From Azospira sp. I13 (GTDB taxonomy: Bacteria > Pseudomonadota > Gammaproteobacteria > Burkholderiales > Rhodocyclaceae), in assembly GCF_003112695.1 (NCBI RefSeq), contig NZ_BFBP01000014.1, forward strand, positions 24,686 through 88,685: DNA of 64,000 nucleotides, given 5' to 3'. Position numbers and translations under genes: made by a program. The notes under the pieces were generated by a model, which was not told where the DNA came from, searched no databases, and saw only the letters and a list, made by a program, of their open reading frames with translations. Shown one piece after another: positions 47,301 to 58,573 of this stretch (positions are counted from its first letter, which is position 1; the number at the start of each line of letters is the position of its first letter).

Positions 47301-48083
47301 TCAGGACGCCAGGGCGGCCCGGGCCGCGGGGAAGCAGCGGAAGAAATTGTCGGTGGTGGCCTGCCCCACCGCTTCCAGATCAAGGCCCCGCAGGCGGGCG
47401 ATTTCTTCCGCCACGTGGCGCACGTAGGCGGGCTCGTTGGTCTTGCCGCGGTAGGGCGTGGGGGCCAGGTAGGGGGCATCGGTTTCCACCAGGATGCGGT
47501 CCAGGGGCGCCCGGGTGGCCACGTCCTTGACGATGGTCGCGTTCTTGAAGGTGACGATACCGGAGAAGGAAAGGTAGAAGCCCTGATCAAGGGCTTCCCG
47601 GGCCACGTCCCAGTTTTCGGTGAAACAGTGCATGACGCCGCCCACGGCCCCCGCCCCCTCCTCCGCCATCAGGCGCAGGGTGTCGGCGGCGGAATCCCGG
47701 GTGTGGATGACCAGGGGCTTGCCGCAGGCCTTGGCAGCGGCGATGTGGTTGCGAAAACGCTGCCGCTGCCACTCCGGCTTGTCCTTCTGCCAGTAGTAGT
47801 CCAGCCCGGTCTCGCCGATGGCCACCACCTTGGGGTGGGCCGCCAGGGCCACCAGCTGTTCCACCGTGGGCTCTGCCGCATCGGTGTATTCGGGATGCAC
47901 GCCAACGCTGGCCAGCAACTGGGGGTTACCTTCGGCCAGGGCCAGCACCCGGGGAAAATCCTCCAGGTTCACGCCGATGCAGACGGCGGCCTGAACCTGG
48001 TTATCGGCCATCCTGGCCAGCAGCTCCGGCAGGCGGGCGGAAAGATCGGGGAAATCCAGGTGGCAGTGGGAATCGACAAACAT
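47301..48083 (-). CDS. tatD: TatD-family metal-dependent DNase
   Basis: 260 residues, full length. Metal ligands: DSHCHLDFPD at the N-terminus, GETGLDYYW, VIHTRDS, MHCFTEN, and LVETDAPYLAPTPYRGKTNEPAYV. The family acts in DNA repair and RNA/DNA 3' trimming. It is encoded downstream of pilZ and holB, the common tmk-holB-pilZ-tatD order of betaproteobacteria. Confidence 0.94.
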   Translation of the reverse strand: MFVDSHCHLDFPDLSARLPELLARMADNQVQAAVCIGVNLEDFPRVLALAEGNPQLLASVGVHPEYTDAAEPTVEQLVALAAHPKVVAIGETGLDYYWQKDKPEWQRQRFRNHIAAAKACGKPLVIHTRDSAADTLRLMAEEGAGAVGGVMHCFTENWDVAREALDQGFYLSFSGIVTFKNATIVKDVATRAPLDRILVETDAPYLAPTPYRGKTNEPAYVRHVAEEIARLRGLDLEAVGQATTDNFFRCFPAARAALAS

Positions 48084-48104
48084 CCGGCAGCTTTATCAGG
48101 GAAA

Positions 48105-48491
48105 TCAGAGGGTATGGGTGGTACGGCTGGACTGCAGCAGGCCGCCCAGCAGGCCTTCGATCTTGCGCCGCGCCTCGACGCCGCTCTCATCGCTGTTGAA
48201 ATGGATGCCGATCCCCTGGGCCTTGCTGTTCTGGGCCCCCGCCGGGGTCACCCAGACCACGCTGCCGGCGATGGGCAGTTTGGTGGGGTCTTCCATCAGG
48301 GAAAGCAGCATGAACACCTCATCCCCCAGGCTGTAGTGGCGGCTGGTGGGAATGAAAATGCCGCCATTCTTGAGATGGGGCATATAGGCAGCGTAAAGCG
48401 CCGACTTGGAATTGATGTTGAGGGAGAGGACGCTGGGGCGGGCAGCAGCGGCACTGGCGGCGGCGGCAGGCGTGACAGGAGTATCCGACAT
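48105..48491 (-). CDS. pilZ: PilZ-domain protein
   Basis: 128 residues. PilZ fold: SVLSLNINSKSALYAAYMPHLKNGGIFIPTSRHYSLGDEVFMLLSLMEDPTKLPIAGSVVWVTPAGAQ, GIGIHF. It lacks the RxxxR and DxSxxG c-di-GMP-binding residues, like type IV pilus PilZ proteins, which act by binding FimX and PilB rather than the nucleotide. Between holB (21 bp) and tatD (21 bp), as usual in betaproteobacteria. Confidence 0.9.
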   Translation of the reverse strand: MSDTPVTPAAAASAAAARPSVLSLNINSKSALYAAYMPHLKNGGIFIPTSRHYSLGDEVFMLLSLMEDPTKLPIAGSVVWVTPAGAQNSKAQGIGIHFNSDESGVEARRKIEGLLGGLLQSSRTTHTL

Positions 48492-48512
48492 GATGTCCTC
48501 GTTGCAGGCGGT

Positions 48513-49541
48513 TTATTGGTGGAGCGCCCGGTAGGCGAAAAACAGTTCTTCAAGCACCAGCCTGGAGTTCAGCGGATGCTCAGACTGAGCTTTAAACTTA
48601 ACCAACAATCTATTGAATGCAATGATTTTTATAATATTCATCGCTTTCGCAAGCTGACTTATTGTAGCGGCATCGGCCTGAAAATAGCGCGGCGGCTGAC
48701 CTACGGCGCTCAAGGCCAGGTCGCCGCCCCACTTCTGCAGCCACTCCACGGTACGCTTCATGGTCAGGGCGCCGGACTTGTCGGCCTTGAGGGCTTTATC
48801 CACGGCCGCCGCAGCGGCGATGGGGTCCAGGTTGCGGCCCTTCTGCAGTTGCCCCAGCAGCGCATCGAGCAGACTGCGCTGGCCGCTGCCGGCCAGCTCG
48901 GCCGCCAAACGCGGCGCGCCGCCAGCCAGAGCCAGCCAGCGCACCGGCTCGGCGACCTTGCGGGAAGCCAGCCAGGCGGTGGCGGATTCAGCGCTGGGCA
49001 GGGGCACTTCTACCGTCTGGCAACGGCTGCGAATGGTGGGCAGGAGGCGGTCGGCCTCGCTGGAAACGAGCAGGAACAGGGTACCGGGCCGGGGCTCTTC
49101 CAGACTTTTGAGCAGGGCGTTGGCGGTGTTGCGGTTCATGGCCTCGGCCGGGTGCAGCAGCACCACCCGCACACCCTGGCGATGGGTGCCGACATGGAGG
49201 AACTCATCCAGGCCTCGCACCTGATCAATGGTGATCTGCTGGCTGGGCTTTTTCTTGCCCGTTTCGGCATCTGCCTCGGCCTCTTCGCCGCTCAGGGCCT
49301 CCGGCTGCACCAGGCGGAAATCCGGGTGGTTGCCCTGGCTTAGCCAGTTGCAGGCCGAACACTGGCCGCAGGCCTGGCCATCCATGGCCGGCTGCTCGCA
49401 CAGCAGGCCGGCCGCAAAGGCCTGGGCCAGCTCGAACTTGCCCACGCCCCGCTGGCCAATCAGCAACAGGGCGTGGGGCAGCTGGGCGCGCCGGCCCTGG
49501 AGCCGGTTCCAGGCAGATTCCTGAAGTTGAATAACGTTCAT
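48513..49541 (-). CDS. holB: DNA polymerase III delta' subunit
   Basis: 342 residues from ATG 49541, which overlaps the tmk stop by 4 bp (ATGA); a TTG two codons upstream is less likely. AAA+ clamp-loader features: [10 protein letters not shown] (degenerate P-loop), zinc-type cysteines in [21 protein letters not shown], and the SRC arginine-finger-like motif in [11 protein letters not shown]. It is the non-catalytic wrench of the clamp loader. The 3' end (48590-48670) is unusually AT-rich for this genome and codes for an Ile/Phe/Lys-rich helix. Confidence 0.93.
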   Translation of the reverse strand: MNVIQLQESAWNRLQGRRAQLPHALLLIGQRGVGKFELAQAFAAGLLCEQPAMDGQACGQCSACNWLSQGNHPDFRLVQPEALSGEEAEADAETGKKKPSQQITIDQVRGLDEFLHVGTHRQGVRVVLLHPAEAMNRNTANALLKSLEEPRPGTLFLLVSSEADRLLPTIRSRCQTVEVPLPSAESATAWLASRKVAEPVRWLALAGGAPRLAAELAGSGQRSLLDALLGQLQKGRNLDPIAAAAAVDKALKADKSGALTMKRTVEWLQKWGGDLALSAVGQPPRYFQADAATISQLAKAMNIIKIIAFNRLLVKFKAQSEHPLNSRLVLEELFFAYRALHQ

Positions 49542-50149
49542 AAACAAATCGTTGAAATCAATTCTTCAATTGATTTCTTGATATCAGCCAGAGGTCGGTC
49601 TGCGGCAATGACCTGGATGCGGCCGCCGGAACGGGCAGCCCGTTCCAGATAGGCCTGACGCACCCGCTCGTGGAAATCCGCCTTTTCCTGCTCGAAGCGG
49701 TCCAGCACCCGTTCCTGGCCGATACGGGCCTGGGCGACGGCCAACGGCAGGTCGAAGAGCAGGGTCAGATCCGGTTGCAGGTGGCCGTGCACCCAGTTTT
49801 CCAGGGTTTCCAGCTTCTCCCGGGCGAGGCCACGGCCGCCGCCCTGGTAGGCCACGGTGGCATCGGTGAAGCGGTCGGAGATGACCCAGGTACCAGCCGC
49901 CAGGGCGGGTTCGATGACCTCCGCCAGGTGTTCGCGGCGGGCGGCAAACATCAGCAGGGCCTCGGTTTCCAGATGCATCGGCTCGGACAGCAGGAGACCC
50001 CGCAGCTTTTCCCCCAGGGGGGTGCCGCCGGGTTCCCGGGTGGTGACCACCGTTTTTCCCCTGGCCCGCAGCCAGTCGGCCAGCCAGGGAATGTGGGTGC
50101 TCTTGCCGGCGCCGTCGATGCCTTCAAAGGTGATGAATTTTCCGCCCAT
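49538..50149 (-). CDS. tmk: Thymidylate kinase
   Basis: 203 residues from ATG 50149, chosen because AGGA lies at the right distance; an ATG two codons earlier (50155) lacks one. Phosphorylates dTMP to dTDP. Motifs: [16 protein letters not shown] (P-loop), [13 protein letters not shown], and the [17 protein letters not shown] lid. It follows mltG by 13 bp and is coupled to holB. Confidence 0.95.
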   Translation of the reverse strand: MGGKFITFEGIDGAGKSTHIPWLADWLRARGKTVVTTREPGGTPLGEKLRGLLLSEPMHLETEALLMFAARREHLAEVIEPALAAGTWVISDRFTDATVAYQGGGRGLAREKLETLENWVHGHLQPDLTLLFDLPLAVAQARIGQERVLDRFEQEKADFHERVRQAYLERAARSGGRIQVIAADRPLADIKKSIEELISTICL

Positions 50150-50162
50150 GGTCATCCTGAAA

Positions 50163-51158
50163 TCAGCGGCCGCCCCGCTGGTATTTGTTGACTGCCTGGT
50201 TGTGGGCTTCCAGGGAGTTGGAAAAATGACTGCTGCCGTCGCCCCGGGCGACAAAGTACAAGGCGGGGCTGGAAGAAGGGTGCAGGGCCGCCTGCAAAGC
50301 CGCCTGCCCGGGCAGGGCAATGGGCGTGGGGGGCAGGCCCGGCCGGGTATAGGTGTTGTAGGGAGTGTCCGCCAGCAGGTCGGCGCGCCGCAGGTTGCCG
50401 TCGAACCGCGGGCCCATGCCGTAGATCACCGTCGGGTCGGTCTGCAGCAGCATGCCCTGGCGCAGGCGATTGACGAAAACGGCGGCAATATGGGGCCGGT
50501 CGGCGGCCTTGCCGGTTTCCTTCTCCACGATGGAGGCAAGGATCAGGGCCTGGTAGGGGTGCTGCAGGGGCAGGTTGGGGTCCCGCGCTGCCCATTCTGC
50601 CGCCAGCCGCTTCTGCATGGCCCGGTAGGCCCGGGCCAGCAGGTCCAGGTCGCTGGACTGCTTGCTGAAGAGATAGGTATCAGGGAAGAACAGGCCTTCC
50701 GGATGAGCTTCGGCGGCACCGATGCGCTGCAGGATTTCCCGGTCCGTAAGGCCCTGGCTGTCGTGGCGCAGATCCGGCTGGGCATTGAGTTTTTCGCGCA
50801 GCTGGCGGAAGTTCCAGCCTTCGATGATGGCCAGCTCGGCCTGGCTGACGTCGCCCCGGGTCAGTTTCTGCAGCAGTTCCCACAGGGTGATGCCCCGTTC
50901 CACTTCGTAGCTGCCGGCCTTCAGGCTGGCTGCGCTGCGGCTGGCGCGAACCAGGGCTTCAAAGAGCCAGGGGGGAACGTCCACGCCGGCGTCGGCCATC
51001 TGGCGCGCTGCCGAGCGGGCGCTGCTGCCCGGCTGCACCTGAAAATCCAGGGGCGAGGTGCTCAGACCGACCGGCGCCAGGGCCACCCAGGCCAAGCCGG
51101 CGCCGGCCAGAACGGCCAGCAAAAGCAGCAGGGAAACGAGTCGCCGGAACAAGCGCAT
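50163..51158 (-). CDS. mltG: Endolytic murein transglycosylase MltG
   Basis: 331 residues. One N-terminal membrane helix ([21 protein letters not shown]) and the YceG domain: [20 protein letters not shown], [56 protein letters not shown] (catalytic Glu in VEKETG), [30 protein letters not shown]. It cuts glycan strands during cell-wall synthesis. Head of the mltG-tmk-holB-pilZ-tatD set, the standard order. Confidence 0.95.
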   Translation of the reverse strand: MRLFRRLVSLLLLLAVLAGAGLAWVALAPVGLSTSPLDFQVQPGSSARSAARQMADAGVDVPPWLFEALVRASRSAASLKAGSYEVERGITLWELLQKLTRGDVSQAELAIIEGWNFRQLREKLNAQPDLRHDSQGLTDREILQRIGAAEAHPEGLFFPDTYLFSKQSSDLDLLARAYRAMQKRLAAEWAARDPNLPLQHPYQALILASIVEKETGKAADRPHIAAVFVNRLRQGMLLQTDPTVIYGMGPRFDGNLRRADLLADTPYNTYTRPGLPPTPIALPGQAALQAALHPSSSPALYFVARGDGSSHFSNSLEAHNQAVNKYQRGGR

Positions 51159-51480
51159 GGGTCGCGGGGTCAGAGGTCAGTTAGTCAAGGTCAGCGCGCA
51201 CAGCGGCCCCGGGCAGGGACGCCGGAAAGCCCGGCCCGCCAGCATCGGGCCGCCCAAAGGCGCGGTGGACGAAGGCGATATAATAGCCCAAGCCCCGTCT
51301 TCGCCCCAGCCTGGGCCCTGTCGGCGCAGCTTGCCGGCCCGGGCAGCGCTTCGGACAGCCGGGTCAGCCAATGCCTACATGGACGGCAGGAAGCGCCCGC
51401 TGGCCCGTCGCCCGCGCTACCATAGCTTCCCTCTTCTGCCCCGACACCCCATCTTTCATTCTTCCCACGGACTCCTGCCC
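51159..51480. other. 322-bp divergent gap between mltG and ygfZ
   Basis: No gene is visible. A perfect TATAAT at 51279-51284 on the + strand is the best promoter signal, about 197 bp before ygfZ, though it lacks a good -35. Open frames here have no family resemblance. The gap is GC-rich and otherwise featureless. Confidence 0.6.
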
Positions 51481-52500
51481 ATGAACGCTCTCTGGAAAAG
51501 CACGCTGGAAACTGCCGGCGCCAAGTTTGACGGTGATTTCGTCACCGATTTCGGCGATGCCGCCGCCGAACGCCAGGCCGCCCTCACCGGCCCGGTGCTG
51601 GCTCCCCTCTCCCACCTCGGCCTGATCGCCGTTGATGGCGAGGAGGCCAAGTCCTTCCTGCACAACCAGGTCACCAGCGACGTCAATCACCTCAAGGCCG
51701 ACGGCGCCCAGCATTCCGCCTGGTGCACCGCCAAGGGCCGCATGCTGGCCAGCTTCCTGCTGTGGCGTGACGGAGATGCCTACCAGGTGCAGCTGGCCGC
51801 AGAACTCCAGCCCGCCATCCAGAAGCGCCTGCAGATGTACGTGCTGCGGGCCAAGGTCAAGATCGCCAGCCGCAGCGACGAGGTGGCCCTGCTCGGGCTG
51901 GCCGGGGCCGGCAGCGCCGCCCTGCTGGAAAAGGCCGGCCTGCCCGTGCCCGGCGAGACCCTGGTGGTGGCTGAAGGCAATGGCGCCAAGGTGATCCGCC
52001 TGGAAGGCAGTGAACGCTTTGAAATTGCCGTCGCCGCCGACGGCGCCGCTGCCCTGTGGGCCGCCCTGGCCACCGGCGCCCGCCCGGTGGGCACGCCGGT
52101 CTGGCAATGGCTGCAGATTCAGGCCGGCATTCCCCACATCGGCGCCCCCACCCAGGAAGCCTTCGTGCCCCAGATGGCCAATTTCGAGCGCATTGGCGGC
52201 GTCAGCTTCCACAAGGGCTGCTACCCCGGCCAGGAAATCGTGGCCCGCACCCAGTATCTCGGCAAGGTCAAGCGCGCCCTCTACCGCGCCAAAGTGGCCG
52301 GCCCGGTGCAGGACGGCGCCGCCCTCTTCTCCGCCCTGGCCGATGAAAACCACGGCGGTACCGTAGTCAACGCCGCCCCGGCCGCCGACGGCCAATGGGA
52401 ACTGCTCGCCGTGATCCCGGAAAACTGCGCCAGCGGCGGCCCGGTGCACGTGGGCGGCCCGGACGGCCCAGTGCTGGAACTGCTGCCGCTGCCTTACTAA
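51481..52500 (+). CDS. ygfZ: YgfZ/GcvT-domain folate-binding Fe-S repair protein
   Basis: 339 residues from ATG 51481. The YgfZ signature KGCYPGQEIVARTQY with its conserved Cys is present, plus QVTSDVNHL and WCTAKGRML near the N-terminus. YgfZ uses folate and supports Fe-S enzymes such as MiaB under oxidative stress. The protein is rich in Ala and Gly and of usual length. Confidence 0.93.
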   Translation: MNALWKSTLETAGAKFDGDFVTDFGDAAAERQAALTGPVLAPLSHLGLIAVDGEEAKSFLHNQVTSDVNHLKADGAQHSAWCTAKGRMLASFLLWRDGDAYQVQLAAELQPAIQKRLQMYVLRAKVKIASRSDEVALLGLAGAGSAALLEKAGLPVPGETLVVAEGNGAKVIRLEGSERFEIAVAADGAAALWAALATGARPVGTPVWQWLQIQAGIPHIGAPTQEAFVPQMANFERIGGVSFHKGCYPGQEIVARTQYLGKVKRALYRAKVAGPVQDGAALFSALADENHGGTVVNAAPAADGQWELLAVIPENCASGGPVHVGGPDGPVLELLPLPY

Positions 52501-52509
52501 AAAATCATT

Positions 52510-52636
52510 GCCACAGAGAGCGCAGAGAACACAGCGTTGCCCCCGGGTATTTTGAACCCGGCAGGCTGAAACTGGCGCCGTTGGCCTTTTGGCGCACATC
52601 CGCTCTTCCCGCTGTGTTCTCTATGGCCTCTATGGC
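52510..52636. repeat. Intergenic palindromic repeat element (26-bp arms)
   Basis: The left arm (52510-52535) starts GCCACAGAG and ends AGAGAACACAGC; the right arm (52611-52636) is its imperfect complement, starting GCTGTGTTCTCT. About 21 of 26 positions pair. A smaller hairpin (CCGGGT/ACCCGG) sits in the loop. The motif CCACAGAG...AGAACACAG is reminiscent of repeats found between genes in several betaproteobacterial genomes. Confidence 0.65.
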
Positions 52637-52651
52637 CAAGAAGGCTGCCCC

Positions 52652-53410
52652 ATGTGCCTCATTCTCCTCGCCTGGCAGGTGCATCCCGACTACCCCCTGG
52701 CGGTCTGCGCCAATCGGGATGAATTCCATGCCCGCCCCACGGCGGTCGCGGATTTCTGGGCCGACGCCCCCCAGGTGCTGGCCGGGCGGGATTTGCAGGC
52801 CGGCGGCACCTGGCTCGGCATCAGCCGCAGCGGGCGCTTTGCCGCCGTCACCAACTACCGGGACCCGACGGCGCCGGAAGGCCCGCGTTCCCGGGGCGAT
52901 CTGACCCGGCAGTTCCTCACCGGCACGGCGTCGCCCGACACCTTCCTGCAAGGCCTCAACCCGGACGACTACGGCGGCTTCAACCTCTTTCTCGGGGATG
53001 ACCAGGGGCTGTGGTACTACGCCAACCGGGAACGCCGCATCCGCCCCCTGGCGCCGGGCATCTACGGGCTTTCCAACCATCTGCTGGATACCCCCTGGCC
53101 CAAGCTAGTGGAGGCCAAGGAGCGCTTCGCCCAGGCCCTGCCCCGCCTGCCGGACACGGCGCCCCTCTTCGAACTGCTGGCCAACCCCACCCGCTGGCCC
53201 GACGAACACCTGCCCGACACCGGGGTTTCCCTGGAATGGGAGCGCATTCTCTCCGCCATTTTCGTCGCCGCCCCCGGCTACGGCACCCGGGCCTCCACCG
53301 TGCTCACCCGGGCCAAGGACGGCCAGGTGTGCCTACTGGAGCGCAGCTTCAACGAAGCGGGCGTGCAGGGGGAAGTGCAGCGGGAATTCCGCATCGGCAC
53401 CAAGGGCTGA
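52652..53410 (+). CDS. NRDE (TANGO2-like) family protein
   Basis: 252 residues from ATG 52652. Starts MCLILLAWQVHPDYPLAVCANRDEFHARPT, giving the NRDE motif in ANRDE and a Cys directly after Met, the N-terminal nucleophile type position. Further signatures: WADAPQVLAGRDLQAGGTWLGISRSGRFAAVTNYRDP, GFNLFLGD, YGLSNHLLDTPWPK, GTRASTVL. Family members are linked to haem or lipid handling in eukaryotes; the bacterial role is unclear. The stop is duplicated: CAAGGGCTGA occurs twice in tandem. Confidence 0.88.
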   Translation: MCLILLAWQVHPDYPLAVCANRDEFHARPTAVADFWADAPQVLAGRDLQAGGTWLGISRSGRFAAVTNYRDPTAPEGPRSRGDLTRQFLTGTASPDTFLQGLNPDDYGGFNLFLGDDQGLWYYANRERRIRPLAPGIYGLSNHLLDTPWPKLVEAKERFAQALPRLPDTAPLFELLANPTRWPDEHLPDTGVSLEWERILSAIFVAAPGYGTRASTVLTRAKDGQVCLLERSFNEAGVQGEVQREFRIGTKG

Positions 53411-53613
53411 CAAGGGCTGACAGGAGAGGCAGAAGGGACGGGCATCGCCGCCATGGCACCGCGCAGAGGCGCGTCGTTGCTTGACCTACAGGATGGGGTA
53501 ACGGAGATGACCGACTGGCGGGCGTTCCAGGACATTCATGAGCGACACCCGCCGCCAAAGCAAAAAACACCTGCGCCGGACCCGGTAGAACACCGGCCCG
53601 GCAGCGCCGCGGC

Positions 53614-54614
<1,001 letters not shown>

Positions 54615-54642
54615 TTACCCCATGGCCCGGCGCCCCAGCGCC

Positions 54643-54648
54643 TATAAT
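54643..54648 (+). promoter_or_regulatory. -10 box of the methyltransferase promoter
   Basis: Perfect TATAAT, 37 bp before the ATG at 54685, followed by CGCCCC. There is no convincing -35 at the right spacing. Confidence 0.5.
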
Positions 54649-54684
54649 CGCCCCTTCGCTCCTCCTGCCGTACCGCCCTGCCCC

Positions 54685-55563
54685 ATGCCTGCCAAGCCCA
54701 AAGCGCCCGCCCAGCCCGTCGCCATTCCCGAAATTCGCCCCGGGCAGTCCATCGAACTGCTCAAGGAACTGCACATCCTGACGCGGGACGGCAAGCTCAA
54801 CCAGGACACCCGGCGCAAGCTGAAGCAGGTCTATCACCTCTACCAGTTCATCGAGCCCCTGCTGGCCGAAACCCTGGCCGACACGCCCAACTTCACCCTG
54901 GTGGACCACGGCGCCGGCAAGAGCTATTTGGGCTTCATCCTCTACGACCTGTTCTGCAAGGCCCAGGCTCCGGAGGCCCGCATCGTCGGCATCGAGACCC
55001 GCGACGAGCTGGTCACCCGCTCCCGGGACCTGGCCCAGCGCCTGGCTTTCCCGGGCATGGAATTCCACAACCTGTCGGTGGCCGACTCCATCACTTCGCC
55101 CCTGTTACCCCCGCAAGTGGATGTCGTTACCGCCCTGCACGCCTGCAATACCGCCACGGACGACGCCATCCGCTTCGCCCTGGCCAAGGAAGCCCGCTTC
55201 ATCGTACTGGTACCCTGCTGCCAGGCCGAGGTGGCCACGGTGCTCAACCAGCACAAGGGGGAGCGCCTTAAAGAGAGCGTGCTGACGGAAATCTGGCGTC
55301 ACCCCATCCACACCCGGGAATTCGGCAGCCACCTGACCAACGTGCTGCGCTGCCTGCAGCTGGAAGCCCACGGCTATCAACTGCGGGTCACCGAACTGGT
55401 CGGCTGGGAGCATTCCATGAAGAACGAACTCATCATCGCCACCCGCAAGGGCAAGCCTCGGCGGGAAGCTGCCGAGCGCCTCAACCGCCTGCTGGCCGAA
55501 CTGGGCCTGGAGGCGCTGCAGTCCCGCTTTTTCACCCCGGCCCCGACACCTCATTCCGTCTGA
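54685..55563 (+). CDS. Class I SAM-dependent methyltransferase
   Basis: 292 residues from ATG 54685, 37 bp after a TATAAT. The SAM site is FTLVDHGAGKSYLGFILYD, followed by VGIETRDELV and a C-terminal half with CCQAEVATVL. The HGAGKSYLG loop and ALHACNTATDDAI motif match the RrmJ/trmL-type unassigned methyltransferases found as conserved single genes in proteobacteria. The substrate is unknown. A small Lys-rich protein gene lies 40 bp downstream. Confidence 0.85.
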   Translation: MPAKPKAPAQPVAIPEIRPGQSIELLKELHILTRDGKLNQDTRRKLKQVYHLYQFIEPLLAETLADTPNFTLVDHGAGKSYLGFILYDLFCKAQAPEARIVGIETRDELVTRSRDLAQRLAFPGMEFHNLSVADSITSPLLPPQVDVVTALHACNTATDDAIRFALAKEARFIVLVPCCQAEVATVLNQHKGERLKESVLTEIWRHPIHTREFGSHLTNVLRCLQLEAHGYQLRVTELVGWEHSMKNELIIATRKGKPRREAAERLNRLLAELGLEALQSRFFTPAPTPHSV

Positions 55564-55603
55564 TTCAGCCTGATCCACGTAGCAAACCATAAAGGAAATC
55601 CAA

Positions 55604-55804
55604 TTGGCCAAAACCAACTTTCAATTCGAAAAACGCCAGAGGGAATTGGCCAAGAAGCAAAAGAAGGAAGAAAAGCTGCGTCGCAAGCAGGAAGGCACCG
55701 ACCGGGATGAAACCGAGGATGCGGCGGGTGATGTGGAAGGTGGAGCCGCCAACGGTGCAGCGAAAACCGGCGCAGCCCCCGCAGCCCCCGCAGCCGGCAG
55801 CTGA
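55604..55804 (+). CDS. Small Lys-rich conserved hypothetical protein
   Basis: 66 residues, TTG start at 55604 with AAGGAA upstream. The N-terminal half is a charged helix (MAKTNFQFEKRQRELAKKQKKEEKL), the family core found in many betaproteobacteria; the tail is Ala/Gly/Pro-rich (about 43-66). No Cys, no membrane helix. Possibly nucleic-acid binding, judging by charge only. Confidence 0.75.
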   Translation: MAKTNFQFEKRQRELAKKQKKEEKLRRKQEGTDRDETEDAAGDVEGGAANGAAKTGAAPAAPAAGS

Positions 55805-55893
55805 AACAGCCCAGGCGCCGTCCCTGTGGCACTCAGGTTCTCAGGCGCTTTGCAGCCGTTTCTCCCCTGGGACATTCCTGGGACTCAGCAGTA

Positions 55894-56994
<1,101 letters not shown>

Positions 56995-57045
56995 CCAAAC
57001 GCCCCCCGTTCGCCTCGGACCGGCTCGCTTACCCCCGCACTTGCC

Positions 57046-57954
57046 TCAATCGGCCGCGCCGATGTCCCGGGCCTTGCACATCTTCGCCAGAATACGGTTT
57101 TCAGCCTGCAGACGTTGCCGTGCCAGCGCCTGGGCAACCACGGCACGCAGCTCGAAATCGGTCCAGGGCTTGGCGATATAGGCATGGATGTGGGCCAGAT
57201 CAAGCGCGATGACGATGCCCTCCATGTTGGCCGTATCGGAAATCAGGATGGTGGCGCACTCGGGTTGCTTTTCCGAGAAGTTAACCAGGAACTGGGCGCC
57301 GTCCATGCCTTGCAGGTCGTAATTGGCGATGACGCAGGAAAAGCTCAGGTCATCGGCCATGCGCAGGCCATAGAGGGGCGAATTGGAAATCTGCACACTG
57401 ATGCTGCCGGGGTTGAGGCGGGGCACACGGGCATGAACTTCCTCCTGGACCTCGCGGAAGACGTCATCCAGACGGCTGTGCTGGGTCAGGGTGCGGGCCA
57501 GGGCATTGGCGGAATTGACATCACTATCCATGACCAGAATCTGGTCCACCGGATTGATGGCGCCTGCCGGCAACTCGATGCCGTTATCCCGCAGCATCTT
57601 GGCCAGACGGCGGTTTTCCAGATTGGCTTGGCGGAAGGCAATGCCCTGGGCTACGGAGCTTTTCAGGAAATAGGCGCTCCAGGGCTTGGGAATAAAGCGG
57701 TAGATATGGGTTTCGTTGATCATCCGGACCAGGGCATCCAGATCGGTCTGTCCCGACAGCACCACCCGCACACAGTCGGGTTGCAGCGCCGCCAGGGCCT
57801 TGAGGAAGGCCAGCCCGTCCATGCCCGGCATGCGGTAGTCGGAGATGACCAGCTCGAACTCCTGCTCCTCGGCCCGCTTCAGCGCCGCCAGCGGATCGGC
57901 ATGAGCTGCCGCAGGGTTGAGCCCCCTTGTTTGCTCCGGGCTAAAATGGGCACC
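57046..57954 (-). pseudogene. Two-REC response regulator lacking its 5' end
   Basis: The frame is open back to a TAA at 57955-57957 but has no ATG, GTG or TTG until ATG 57831, which begins inside the first REC domain (ISDYRMPGMDGLAFLKAL). Downstream are the domain end (VVLSGQTDLDALVRMI, KPWSAYFLKSSV) and a second REC-like domain (ILVMDSDVNSANALARTLT, CVIANYDLQGMDGAQFLVNF, KPWTDFELRAVV). The N-terminal VDDE half of domain one is gone, cut at the GNAT gene's promoter region. If translated from 57831 it would be a 261-residue protein with one defective receiver. The truncated kinase gene lies 51 bp downstream. Confidence 0.7.
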
Positions 57955-57999
57955 TTACTGCTGTTGCAGCCCCTCCCCGGCCCCTTTCCTTTTCCCTGA

Positions 58000-58551
58000 A
58001 TGTCCCAACCGTTCCTTCATCAATCTTCCTCGCTTTCATGGAGCCTGCGGCCCATGACCCTAGCCGACCTGCCGGCTGTGCTGGAGATTCAGGCCCAGGC
58101 CTACGATCCCTTCTTCCACGAATCCGAAGCGGCCTTTCGCGGCAAGCTGGGGGCCTTTCCCGCCTGGTGCTGGGTAGCGGAAGAAGCACAAGGAAAACTG
58201 GCCGCCTATCTCTTCGCCCAGCCCGCCCGCCTGGGCCGGCCGCCCTGCCTGGGGGATGGAGGCAGAAGCAGCGGGGGGGATGCCGATGGCGGCGCCGATA
58301 CCCTGCACCTGCACGACATGGCGGTCAGCCCCCTGGCCCGGGGGGCAGGATTGGCGCGCACCTTGGCCACCCATGCCCTGGCCGCCGCACGGCGGGCCGA
58401 GCTCGGCCATGGGCGCCTGCAATGGGCCAGCCTGATTGCCGTCCAGGGCTCCGTACCTTACTGGGCGCGTCACGGCTTCGTCGCCGGCCCGGTATCCCCC
58501 GATCTCTCCAGCTACGGCCCGGGAGCGGCCTACCTGATCCGCTCCCTGTAG
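58000..58551 (+). CDS. GNAT-family N-acetyltransferase
   Basis: 183 residues, start ATG 58000. GNAT core: SLRPMTLADLPAVLEIQAQAYD, a middle segment HLHDMAVSPLARGAGLARTLATHAL with the CoA loop (RGAGLA), and YWARHGFVAG. It acetylates an unknown amine, perhaps a protein N-terminus or small metabolite. Residues about 82-102 are a Gly/Ser-rich insertion (GDGGRSSGGDADGG) that lengthens a loop. Confidence 0.88.
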   Translation: MSQPFLHQSSSLSWSLRPMTLADLPAVLEIQAQAYDPFFHESEAAFRGKLGAFPAWCWVAEEAQGKLAAYLFAQPARLGRPPCLGDGGRSSGGDADGGADTLHLHDMAVSPLARGAGLARTLATHALAAARRAELGHGRLQWASLIAVQGSVPYWARHGFVAGPVSPDLSSYGPGAAYLIRSL

Positions 58552-58573
58552 CCGGCAGCCGCCGCTGCCTGGG

